Source: JAGQRJ01 sp041402045 (GTDB lineage Bacteria; Planctomycetota; J058). From it: a stretch of 62,126 nucleotides of DNA. The stretch spans positions 1 to 62,126 of the forward strand of contig JAWKSZ010000048.1 of assembly GCA_041402045.1 (NCBI GenBank). The letters are read 5' to 3'. The notes under the pieces were generated by a model. It did no database searches, was not told the origin of the DNA, and worked only from the letters and a program-made list of their open reading frames with translations. A program made the position numbers and the translations under genes. Of this stretch, positions 15,902-29,612 are shown piece by piece; the stretch's first letter is position 1; each line of letters starts with the position of its first letter.

Positions 15902-17758
15902 CTAGAACACGGGGGCCGGGATCGCGCCGCTCGGCGGGCGCTCGCGGTTGGTCGTCGTCTTCCGCGCCAGGCGTTCGCGCTCCTGCTCGTCGGCGCGCTG
16001 GATCCAGGTCGAGTTCGCCTCGTCGTCGCCCTTGCCGTCGTCGTAGCGCACGCGGATCTCGAAGGGGCCGATCCGCAGGGTGTCCCCCGAGCGCACGCGC
16101 ACGGCGTCGCGCAGGGGCTCACCGTTGAGGGTCGAGCCGTTGGTCGAGGCGTCCAGGTAGAACAGCTTGCCGGCGCGGTCGACCACGAGCTGGCCGTGGC
16201 GACGGGAGACGCTGGCGTGGTTCAGCACCACGTCGTTCTCCGGGCTGCGGCCCAGGCGCCAGGAGCCCTGGCCCAGGCGCAGCGGGGGGAACCAGGCGCA
16301 CTCCAGCACCCAGGCCGGGCCCTCAGCGCCGTCGGCGGGGGGCGCGCAGCCGAGGTAGGCCTGGCCCAGGTCCGCCAGGGCCGGCGAGAACGCGACCACG
16401 CAGTCCTTGCCCGCGCGCTTGGCGTGATACATGGCCAGGTCGGCGCGCTGCACCAGGTCGTCAGGCGTGCGCAGCGACTCGTCGGGACAGGCGGCCAGGC
16501 CGATCGAGAACGTGACCGGAGGCTGTCCCTGGGCCGGGTAGACCCCGCGCCCGGCGGCGCGCAGCTTCTCGGCCACGATCCGCGCGGACTCGGCGGGGGT
16601 GCCCGGGAGCAGGACCAGGAACTCCTCGCCCCCCCAGCGACAGACCATGTCCTCGGCGCGCAGCGCCGACTCCAGGGCGCGGGCGACCGCCTGCAGCACC
16701 CGGTCGCCGGTGGGGTGGCCGAGGGTGTCGTTGATCCGCTTGAAGTCGTCGAGGTCGACGAACAGGCAGGTCAGGGGCTGGTCCTGGTCGAGGGCGTGCT
16801 GCAGCTCGGCCCGCAGCGCCGCGTAGCCCGAGCGCCGGCAGGCGAGCCCCGTCAGCGGGTCGCGGGTCGCCAGGCGATACAGGCGCGCGTTGCCCAGGAG
16901 CACGCCCACTTGGCGCGCGAGGGCTTCGAGCAGCTCGAGCTCTTCGTCGCCGACCGACGGCGCGCCCTGGGCCTGGGTCAGGACCAGGGCGCCCTCGACG
17001 TCGACCCGCGGGCGCAGGCGGCGCTCGAGCCAGCCCCCGCCGCGGGTCAGCGGGAGGTAGAGCGCGGCGTCGTATTCGTCCAGGGGGCAGAGCCCCACCT
17101 CAGGGGTCCCGCGCTCGATCGCGCGGGCGACGGCGGGGGCGAGCTCGGCGTGGACCCGGCTCCGGTCCAGGGTCGGGGCCGCGCGGTGCGCGCGGCGCAG
17201 CTCCAGCTCCCGCTGCTCCGCGCTCCCACTGCGCACGAACAAGAACAGCCCGTCGCAGTCCGTCCAGTGCAGCAGCTCGTCGAACACCAGCTCGAGCACC
17301 GGGCTCACGTTGGCGCCCGGGGGGACCTCCTGGATCATGAGCAGGAGCCACAGCAGCCGCTGGCGCAGGCGCGAGGTGTCGGGGTCGGGGCTGCTCTGGG
17401 TGCGCCCGCAGGGGCGAGAGAAGACCCCCGTCAGCTCCTGAGGGTCGGCGTGGGGCGGGAGGTAGATCGCCTCGGCGCTGCCGATCCGCAGGCGATCGAA
17501 GGGCCGGAGCAGGACCTCGCGGGTCACGCGCCCGTTCACACACAGCGCGTCGAAGCTCTCGAGGGCGACCAGGCGGTGCCCCTGGGCGCAGGGGATCAGC
17601 ACGCAGTGGTGGTCCGCCACCCCGGGCGCGCTGAGCGGGATCGCGTTCTCGGGGTCGCTGCCCACGGTCTGCGGGCGCGAGCTGAGCAAGGGGACGACCG
17701 AGCTGCGCACGCCGTCGCTGAACACCAGCTTGGCGCGGTCGGGATACCTCGCAGTCAT
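15902..17758 (-). CDS. FHA-GAF-GGDEF-FHA diguanylate cyclase
   Basis: 618 residues. The ATG at 17758 was preferred over an upstream in-frame start because AAGGAGG lies five bases before it. Domains in order: FHA-like (about 15-80), a GAF-like sensor (about 130-290), GGDEF (about 300-455) with the intact signature GGEEF near residue 376, preceded five residues earlier by an RAED inhibitory site (RxxD), and a second FHA domain (about 485-565; LGRSPENDVVLNHASVSRRH, TNGS). It should make cyclic di-GMP, with product inhibition, and bind phosphothreonine partners. It lies beside a PP2C phosphatase and a double kinase, which could regulate it. A cyclase with FHA domains at both ends is uncommon. Confidence 0.9.
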   Translation of the reverse strand: MTARYPDRAKLVFSDGVRSSVVPLLSSRPQTVGSDPENAIPLSAPGVADHHCVLIPCAQGHRLVALESFDALCVNGRVTREVLLRPFDRLRIGSAEAIYLPPHADPQELTGVFSRPCGRTQSSPDPDTSRLRQRLLWLLLMIQEVPPGANVSPVLELVFDELLHWTDCDGLFLFVRSGSAEQRELELRRAHRAAPTLDRSRVHAELAPAVARAIERGTPEVGLCPLDEYDAALYLPLTRGGGWLERRLRPRVDVEGALVLTQAQGAPSVGDEELELLEALARQVGVLLGNARLYRLATRDPLTGLACRRSGYAALRAELQHALDQDQPLTCLFVDLDDFKRINDTLGHPTGDRVLQAVARALESALRAEDMVCRWGGEEFLVLLPGTPAESARIVAEKLRAAGRGVYPAQGQPPVTFSIGLAACPDESLRTPDDLVQRADLAMYHAKRAGKDCVVAFSPALADLGQAYLGCAPPADGAEGPAWVLECAWFPPLRLGQGSWRLGRSPENDVVLNHASVSRRHGQLVVDRAGKLFYLDASTNGSTLNGEPLRDAVRVRSGDTLRIGPFEIRVRYDDGKGDDEANSTWIQRADEQERERLARKTTTNRERPPSGAIPAPVF

Positions 17759-17892
17759 GTCGCCTCCTTCTGCGCGCGACGCCGCGCGGGCGCCGTCACG
17801 GTCCATTCCAGAGCAACTCGCGCGCCGATCACGGCGCCGAGGCTTAGCGAGGAGGTCGGGTCAGTTTGGGGTAAGGTCGGCCTGCGCCGGGG

Positions 17893-17904
17893 GACAGTCC
17901 TGTC
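17893..17904. promoter_or_regulatory. Palindrome GACAG-N2-CTGTC before the GGDEF gene
   Basis: A perfect 5+5 bp palindrome with a 2 bp spacer lies 135 bp upstream of the GGDEF start. The same arms and spacing occur at 22910-22921 next to the double-kinase start. It is a candidate operator for a shared regulator. Confidence 0.3.
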
Positions 17905-17947
17905 GCAGTGCCTTGGCAGCGGACCGCCCCCAGACGGGTGCGCTGCC

Positions 17948-18823
17948 CTAGCGCTTGACCCGCAGCCGGGGCCGCACGGTGACGGGGCCCGAGAAGCGCG
18001 CGACCACGACCGCGATGTTGTCGCGGCCGCCGGCCTCGTTGGCGCGGTCGATCAACTGCTGGCACAGCGCGTCGGCCGACGCGTCGCGCGCGAGGAGCTC
18101 CTGCAGCTCCTCCTCCGGCACTTCGCCGGTCAGCCCGTCCGAGCACAGCAGGAGCCGGTCGCCGTGGGCGAGCTCCAGCCGCGAGAGGTCTGGGGCCGGC
18201 TTCTCGGAGCCGCTGTTGGTCAAGGCCTTCACCAGAATGTGCGCGAAGCGGCTCTCGCCGGCGCGAGACTCCCGCAGCACGCCCTCGTTCACCAGCTGCT
18301 GAGCCAGGGTGTGGTCCGCGGTCAGCCGGCGCAGGGTCCCCTCCCGCAGCAGGTAGCAGCGGGAGTCACCCAGGTGCGCGACCAACAGCCGCGGCCACTC
18401 CACGTGGGCCAGGGTCAGGGTCGTGCCCATGCGACTGTTCGCGGCGTGCTGTCCCTCGAGGGCGTCGCGCCCCTTGGCGAAGGCCCGCACGAGGGCCGCC
18501 CGCAGCTCCTGGGACTCGGCGGGGGAGGGCTCGCGGGTCCGCGCCAGGTGCTCGAACACCGTGCGCAGCGCGAGCGAGCTCGCGCGGTGGCCGTCCTGCA
18601 GGCCGCCCATGCCGTCGGCGACCCCCAGCAGCCACCGGTCGTTGCGGCTGGAGTGGTCCTCGAGGTCGGGCAAGCTCGTGTCACGGACCTCCGCGCCGCC
18701 GCTGAGGCGGGCGATCAGGTACTGATCCTGGTTCGACTTCCGGACCTGGCCGGTGTGGGTGGCGCCGGCGCAGTCGAGGCGCGCGGCGGCGCGGCCGAGG
18801 GTCAAAATGGCGCTGCTGGGCAT
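17948..18823 (-). CDS. PP2C-type Ser/Thr protein phosphatase
   Basis: 291 residues with an ATG start and an AGGAG ribosome binding site. The metal-binding PP2C motifs are all present: RKSNQDQ near the N-terminus, VADGMGG, MGTTLTLA, HLGDSRCYLLR, LTADHTLAQQL, LLCSDGLTGEV and GGRDNIAVVV. It has the length of a bacterial Stp/PppA-type enzyme with no membrane segment, so it is cytoplasmic. It should remove phosphates placed by the kinase at 18977-22819, which is encoded just upstream on the same strand. In several bacteria a kinase/PP2C/FHA trio (PpkA, PppA, Fha) controls type VI secretion firing; the secretion island 2 kb away makes that a sensible hypothesis here. Confidence 0.93.
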   Translation of the reverse strand: MPSSAILTLGRAAARLDCAGATHTGQVRKSNQDQYLIARLSGGAEVRDTSLPDLEDHSSRNDRWLLGVADGMGGLQDGHRASSLALRTVFEHLARTREPSPAESQELRAALVRAFAKGRDALEGQHAANSRMGTTLTLAHVEWPRLLVAHLGDSRCYLLREGTLRRLTADHTLAQQLVNEGVLRESRAGESRFAHILVKALTNSGSEKPAPDLSRLELAHGDRLLLCSDGLTGEVPEEELQELLARDASADALCQQLIDRANEAGGRDNIAVVVARFSGPVTVRPRLRVKR

Positions 18824-18840
18824 GTCTGTCTCCTGGTCTA

Positions 18841-18910
18841 GGGGCGGCCTCTTCCAGGCCCCCTCGGCCTCGCAGCAGCGCTGCTCGGCCTCACCCCCTG
18901 CCTATGCAGG
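18841..18910 (+). repeat. Multi-hairpin repeat, copy 2 (diverged)
   Basis: A 45 bp core matches copies at 26401 and 61251 (minus) in length and in the unpaired bases, but its stems have changed together: inner stem GCAGC/GCTGC instead of GGGGC/GCCCC, outer stem GGCC/GGCC, and a final hairpin CCTGC/GCAGG. It lies between the double-kinase stop and the phosphatase start. Confidence 0.55.
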
Positions 18911-18976
18911 TTCCGGGCCAGGTCCTAAACCTCCACGCGGACGTCTCCTCCGACACCCGCGTCCCGCGCCGCGGCC

Positions 18977-22819
<3,843 letters not shown>

Positions 22820-22909
22820 CGCTCCCGCCCTCTCGACGCTCGGCGCAATGCAAGCCCTGGCCCGATCAGGTGAAGTCAGGACTTACGGTCTTCGCGCCCC
22901 TCGCCAGGA

Positions 22910-22921
22910 GACAGCTCTGTC
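22910..22921. promoter_or_regulatory. Palindrome GACAG-N2-CTGTC near the double-kinase start
   Basis: Same arms and spacer length as 17893-17904. It lies about 90 bp upstream of the kinase ATG, in the divergent gap before the frameshifted gene on the plus strand. Confidence 0.3.
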
Positions 22922-22983
22922 CCACCCGAGGAGCGGGGTGGCGCGGGACGACACAGCCCCCGAACCTGGGGGTCGTAGCACCT

Positions 22984-25416
22984 GTGAGACCCCACGCAGG
23001 ACGTCCTTCGAAGCGCGGCGCCGAGGCCGCGGTGCGCACCCGCCTCAGGGCCGGGCTGGGCTGGCTCACGGGCTTCCCCCTCCAGGCCCACGCCGACGGT
23101 GTGCGCTGGCTCGCGGTCCCCACGCTCACCAGCCGCAGCGAGGTGCAGTCCCTGACCGTCGACGGCGAGCGCCTGCGCTCGAGCACCTTCGCCGCCCAGG
23201 CGCTGCGCGCGCGCTTTCCCCGCGCCCTGCCCCGGGTCGTGGGCGACGTCGAGGCCTGGTCCGCGGCGCTCAGCGCGCGGCTCGAGCGGCTCAAGGCCTG
23301 CGTGCACGCAGGCGCCGCGCTCCCGGACGCCGAGGAGCTCCTGACCCTCGCCGGCGCGCGCCCCGCGCTCGTGGCGCGGGTCGCCGCCCTGGTCCGGCGC
23401 GCCCCTGAGCTCGGCCCCCTGCTCCTGGCCTGGACCTGGCGCCGCTTCGGGGATCTGGCGCGACTGACCGCCGACCTGGAGCGGGCCGAGGCCCACGTCG
23501 GGGCCCTGCGCGAGCTCCTCGCGCGTGGCCCCGCCCTCGCGGCGTGCCCCGCGCTGCAGGGCCTGGCCCCGGACGTCGCCGGGCTCCTGGTCGCCACCCG
23601 CTGGTGCGCCTGGAGCGCCGCGGGCGCGCCCCCCGCGCTGCTCGAGCTCGTCGCCGACCCGCGCGCCTGGACCGTGCCCACCCGCGGCGAGGGCCTGACG
23701 AACGCGCTGCAGGCAGCGCTCACCCGCCGCGCCCGCGGCTGGGAGGACGCGGCCCGCCGGCTCGAGCAGGGCTTCCCCCGGGCGCAGCCGACGTTGGGCC
23801 CGGAGCTCCTGGAGTTCCTCCTGGGCCTGCCCGCCCGGGCGCCCCAGGAGCGCGAGCGCGGGTGGCGCGTGGCCGCGCTGCTCCACGGCGGCGAGCAGCT
23901 CGGCGCCTGGGAGGCGTGGTGGGCGCGCTACGACGTCGCCGAGCGCCGCGTGCGGCGCGCCCTCGGGCGCCGCGCTCATGGGCTGCCCGAAGAGGAGCGC
24001 GAGCGACCGGACGCCGCCCAGGTCGTGGCGGAGCTCCCCCCGCCGCCGGCGGCGGTGGCCTGGATCGGGGGGCCCCACGACCCCCACGGCGGCGGGTTCC
24101 ACGTGCTGCGCGCGGTCGCGCGCACAGCGCCGGTCGTGTTCGAGGCGCTGTGCGGGCTGTGCGCGGCCCTCCCCGACGACCCCGCCGGTCGCGAGCTCCG
24201 GCGGGTCGCGCTGCGCGCCTGGTCCCACGTCCTCGACGCACCGGCGCGGTCCGTGGCGCGGCTCCTCACCGCGCAGACCGAGCTCCTGCGCCAGACGCGC
24301 CGCGACGAGGTGCGCCGCTGGATCGTCGAGCGCCTGAGCGCTGAGCTGCACGACCCCTGGCTCTCGGAGCGCACCCCCCTGCGCGAGCTGACCCCGGCGC
24401 TCGCGACGCTCCGCGCGGTGCTCGAGCGGCACGCCGGCGCGTGGGACCGGTTCCGCGGCCCCTTCGCGACCCACGCCGGGTGGTGGGGCGTCCTGGCGTG
24501 CTCCCGCGCCAGCGCGAGCGCGGACGAGGCGGCGGAGCTGGTCCTGGCCTTCGACGGGCTGGGCGCGACCTCCGACGCCACCTGGCGCGCCTGGCTCGCG
24601 CTGAGCGGCGCCGCGCCCGCGCGCGCGCGCGGGCTGGCGCAGGCCTGGAAGGACCCCGGGCCCCCAGGCCTGGTGCAGGAGCTCGAGCTGACCTGCGCGG
24701 ACCCGGCGCGGGCGGCGTTCCTCGGCGACGCGCTGATCGACGGCGAGGGCGCGCAGGTGCAGCGCCTGCTCGCGCTCGTGCGCGCTGCGCCCTCGACGGT
24801 CCGGCGCTCGAGGCGCAGGAGAGCGACCGCTCGTAGGCGACGCCCTCCCCCGCCACCTGCCCGCGGACCTCGCCGGCCTTCGCCAGCTTCGCGCTGGGTT
24901 CCCGATCCACGGACGCGCTCCGGGCGCGTGCTCGCGCGCGAGCTGCCCGACCCCCGCGCGGCTGCGGCGCGAGGCTCGGGCTCTGCGCGCGCGCGCCGAG
25001 GTCGCGCCGGGCCTCGCCCGCGCCCGCGCCCTCGAGGCTCGGCTCGACGCGCCCCCGCGCTCTCGCCCGCCAAGCTCGCGCGCTGCGCGGCAAGCTCCTG
25101 CGCCGCGCGCGGCTGGCCCAGCTCGAGGCCCTCGAGGCGCGGCTGCGCGAGGCGACCGCGGCGACCCTCGAGCGCGCCTGCGGCGCGAGCGACGCGAGCT
25201 GGGTCGCGGACCCGCGGCTCCTGGACCTGGTGGCGGCGGTGGCGGCGCTGCCGCCCGCGTCCCGCGCCCTGGGCCTGCGCCTGGTCGGGGTCCGCGCCGG
25301 CCCGCCGCCGTGGGACCTGCGCGAGGCGCCGGCCAACCGCGCCTTCGTCGAGCGCCTGCGCGCCCGGGGCTACGACCCCGCGCCCTGGGTCGAGGGGATC
25401 GGCCCGCGGCGCCTGA
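22984..25416 (+). pseudogene. Unknown large helical protein, upstream part; reading frame lost near 24.8 kb
   Basis: The GTG at 22984 gives RPHAGRPSKRGAE then a long Ala/Leu/Arg-rich helical protein (HEAT-like in feel but with no diagnostic repeat). The sequence is protein-like in this frame to about 24790 (AFLGDALIDGEGAQVQRLLALVR), then becomes an Arg/Pro-rich tract typical of the wrong frame. Coding character continues in a second frame (VGDALPRHLPADLAGLRQL, then RLRREARALRARAEVAPGLA) to about 25050 and in a third frame to 26396. At least two indels are needed. They fall in G/C-rich runs, so either the gene is decaying or the sequence is imperfect. The function is not recognised. It is transcribed divergently from the double-kinase gene. 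Confidence 0.55.
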
Positions 25417-26396
25417 CGGGGGAGCCGGCCTGGACGCTGGACCTCGAGCGCGACCCCCTCGAGGTCCTGCGCATGGGCGAGCCCTTCCGCACCTGCCTCG
25501 CGCCGGGCTCCTTCAACTTCTTCTCCGCGGTGAGCAACGCCGCCGACCTCAACAAGCGCGTGCTCTACGCCCGCGACCCCGCGGGCGCGGTCCGCGGGCG
25601 CTGCCTGTTGACCTTGACCGCGGACCCGGCGCTCTTGATCTTCCGCGTGTACGGCCAGGACCGGCGCGAGCAGCTCGAGGCTGGGGTCCGCGCTTACGCG
25701 CGGGAGCTCGCCGCGGCCGTGGGCGTCCCGATCGCGCCGCGGACGACGGTCGTCGAGCGCCTGGTGGCCAGCGACTGGTACGACGACGGCGCCCAGGACC
25801 TCACCGCCGGCGGAGATCCGGCGCTGACCGCGGTCCTCGACGGCTGGGACGCGCTGGCGCCCGACGAGGTGCGCCCCGCCCTCGAGCGCGCCTGCGGCGG
25901 CGCGCCCGCCCCGGGCCTGGTCGCGAGCCTGCTCGCCAGCGGGCGGTTCGTGCGGCGCCCCGCGCTGTTCCCGCCGCTCCTGGACCTGCTCCCCGAGCGC
26001 GGCCTCGACCCCTGGACCCGGCTGGCGGCGGTCGAGGCCTTGCTTGCGGCGGGCGCGCGCGACCCGGCGCGGACCCTGCTCGAGCCCCTGGCCCGCCCCC
26101 CGCGGCTGGGCGCCGACGCCTGGTGCGCGAGCCAGGGCTACGCCCGGATCGCCGACGCCTTCGTGACCCTGGGCGAGCCGCACCGCGGGCTGCAGCTCCT
26201 GCGCCGCACTCGCCCCGCCGACGTCTCGGGCCTCGACGACGACTACCCGCACCGGCTGGGGGCGGCCGCCCGCGCGACCCGCGCGCTCCAGCGCCCGCGG
26301 AAGGCCCTGCGCCTGTTCCGCGCCGCGCAGGCCGCGGGCGACGGCCGCGCCGCCGACGCGATCCGCGAGCTGGAGGACGAGCTGAGCGAGCCCTGA
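25230..26396 (+). pseudogene. Unknown protein, downstream part of the frameshifted gene
   Basis: 388 residues from the first usable start in this frame; the frame is open back to 24837, and ARLAQLEALEARLREATAAT just before 25230 is also protein-like. The best-formed part is a compact alpha/beta segment: DPLEVLRMGEPFRTCLAPGS, FNFFSAVSNAADLNKRVLYA, then an LLIFRVYGQD strand. The rest is helical repeat-like (DPARTLLEPLARPPRLG, TPR/HEAT style). It may well be the intact C-terminal half of a protein of about 1137 residues starting at 22984. Its stop is 5 bp before the multi-hairpin repeat. Confidence 0.6.
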
Positions 26397-26400
26397 TCTC

Positions 26401-26516
26401 ATGGGGGGTCTGTCCCAGACCCCCTCGGGCTCGGGGCAAAGCCCCTCACCCTCACCCCCAAGGGGCTCGCCCGCGCTCTGCGCGCGCTGCGCGCTCGCCG
26501 CTTCCGCGGCTCGCCG
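26401..26516 (+). repeat. Multi-hairpin repeat, copy 1
   Basis: Consecutive hairpins: GGGGGTCTG (26404-26412) with CAGACCCCC (26416-26424); GGGGC/GCCCC around AAA (26433-26445); CCCC/GGGG around CAA; CGCGC/GCGCG around TCT; and CCGC/GCGG around TTCC. The whole block aligns with the minus-strand copy at 61251-61139, and its first half with 18841-18910. It lies between two convergent genes. Confidence 0.7.
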
Positions 26517-26612
26517 GTCTGGCCTCACGTCCCCTCTCGGACCCAACCAAAGGGCGCGAGGCCGTCAGGTCTTGCCCGACGGCCCCGCGCTGCGGTCGAT
26601 GCTCATGCTGCG

Positions 26613-27836
26613 CTATCCCTTCACGCACACGACCTGCCGCAAGGTGTGGACGACGTCCACGAGGTCGCGCTGGGCCTCCATGACGGCGTCGATCGACTTG
26701 TAGGCGGCCGGCGTCTCGTCGATCACGCCCTCGTCCTTACGGCACTCGATCCCCTGGGTCGCCTGGACGTGGTCCTCCACGCTGAAGCGCTGCCGCGCGG
26801 CCGCGCGCGACATGGCGCGTCCTGCGCCGTGGCTGCAGCTGTGGAAGCTGTCCGGGTTGCCCTTTCCGCGCACGATGTAGCTCTTGGCTCCCATGCTGCC
26901 CGGAATGATCCCCAGGTCTCCTTCGCGCGCGCGCACGGCCCCCTTGCGGGTCACCCACACGTCGGCGCCGAAGTGGTGCTCTCGCTCCACGTAGTTGTGG
27001 TGGCAGTTGACGGCCTCGACCGCGGCCTCGAACGCCGGGAGCGAGTCCAGCCCGCGCACGGCCTCGATCACGGCCTCGAGCATGACCTGCCGGTTGAGCG
27101 CCGCATACCGCTGCGCCCACTCGACCGCCTGCACGTACTCCGCGAAGTGGTCGGTGCCCTCCGGGAAGTAGGCCAGGTCGTCGTTCGGGAGGTTCACGAA
27201 CCACGTCCGCATGTCCTCCCGCGCCAGCTCGATGAACCGCCGCCCGATTCGGTTGCCGACGCCGCGCGAGCCGGAGTGCAGCATGAACCAGACCCGGTCC
27301 TCCTCGTCGAGGCAGACCTCGATGAAGTGGTTGCCGCTGCCGAGGGTGCCCAGGTGTCGCGCCGGGTCCTTGCCCTTGGCGACGGTGGGCTGCCGCTCAC
27401 AGATCTCGGCGTAGCCCGGAGCCAGCTCGGCCCAGGCCGCGGCCACCCGCGCCGGCAGCGAGTGCCACGCGCCGCGGTCGTTCTTGCCGCCCTTGTCGGT
27501 GAAGCCGTGCGGGACGGCCTTCTCGATCCGCGCCCGGACCTCGCGCAGCGAGTCCGGCAGGTCGTTCGCGGTCAGGCTGGTGCGGCTCGCGATCATGCCG
27601 CAGCCAATGTCCACGCCGACGGCGGCCGGGACGATCGCGCGGTGGGTCGGAATGACCGAGCCCACGGTCGCGCCGTAGCCCCAGTGGACGTCCGGCATGG
27701 CGGCGACCCACTTGTGCACGAACGGCAGGCGGGCCACGTTCTCCAGCTGCTCGCGCGCCGCGTCCTCGAGCGGGACCCCGCGGATCCACGCCTTGACCAG
27801 CCCCTTGCCCGTGTTGATCACCTCGTAGTGCGTCAT
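26613..27836 (-). CDS. rtcB: RNA-splicing ligase RtcB
   Basis: 407 residues from the ATG at 27836 with a strong AAGGAGG site. RtcB joins 2',3'-cyclic-phosphate or 3'-phosphate RNA ends to 5'-OH ends using GTP and Mn2+ in tRNA and RNA repair. Visible family motifs: VGVDIGCGM (metal Cys), GSGNHFIEV, HSGSRGVG, NCHHNYVEREHH, IPGSMGAKSYIV and SCSHGAGRAMSR, which includes the histidine that becomes guanylylated. Length and motifs are normal, so it should be active. It is transcribed divergently from the activator RtcR, with a sigma-54 promoter in between. No rtcA cyclase gene is present in the window. Confidence 0.97.
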   Translation of the reverse strand: MTHYEVINTGKGLVKAWIRGVPLEDAAREQLENVARLPFVHKWVAAMPDVHWGYGATVGSVIPTHRAIVPAAVGVDIGCGMIASRTSLTANDLPDSLREVRARIEKAVPHGFTDKGGKNDRGAWHSLPARVAAAWAELAPGYAEICERQPTVAKGKDPARHLGTLGSGNHFIEVCLDEEDRVWFMLHSGSRGVGNRIGRRFIELAREDMRTWFVNLPNDDLAYFPEGTDHFAEYVQAVEWAQRYAALNRQVMLEAVIEAVRGLDSLPAFEAAVEAVNCHHNYVEREHHFGADVWVTRKGAVRAREGDLGIIPGSMGAKSYIVRGKGNPDSFHSCSHGAGRAMSRAAARQRFSVEDHVQATQGIECRKDEGVIDETPAAYKSIDAVMEAQRDLVDVVHTLRQVVCVKG

Positions 27837-27862
27837 GGCGACCTCCTTACGAGAGGCTCGAG

Positions 27863-27878
27863 TGCAAGCCGGACGCCA
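27863..27878 (-). promoter_or_regulatory. Sigma-54 promoter of rtcB
   Basis: On the minus strand the 16 bases read TGGCGTCCGGCTTGCA. This keeps TGGC at -24 and TTGCA at -12 with the exact spacing of the consensus TGGCACG-N4-TTGCW; only the ACG after TGGC deviates. The predicted start is near 27851, giving a leader of about 15 nt with the AAGGAGG site. RtcR is a sigma-54 activator and lies upstream, so the context agrees. Confidence 0.8.
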
Positions 27879-27953
27879 GGGCGCTCGTTCCATGAATGCA
27901 GGACTTACCGCCACCGACTAGATCCATGAAGATCGCTACGATACAGTTGGATC

Positions 27954-29531
<1,578 letters not shown>

Positions 29532-29612
29532 GCGACGAACGGGCTGCTGAGCCGCGCGGCCGCGGGCCGAGAGAGGGCCGCCTCGAGGTCGCGCCGCGCC
29601 AGGCGCCGGGCG

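Noticed and set aside
17759..17806. Upstream in-frame start for the GGDEF protein (634 codons)
   Set aside because: The ATG at 17758 has an ideal AAGGAGG site; the extra residues are not conserved-looking.
26401..26700. Small ORF starting MGGLSQTPS in the hairpin repeat, also present in the copy at 61251
   Set aside because: The peptide similarity follows from the DNA repeat itself. There is no ribosome site, and the stems covary at the base level, not the codon level.
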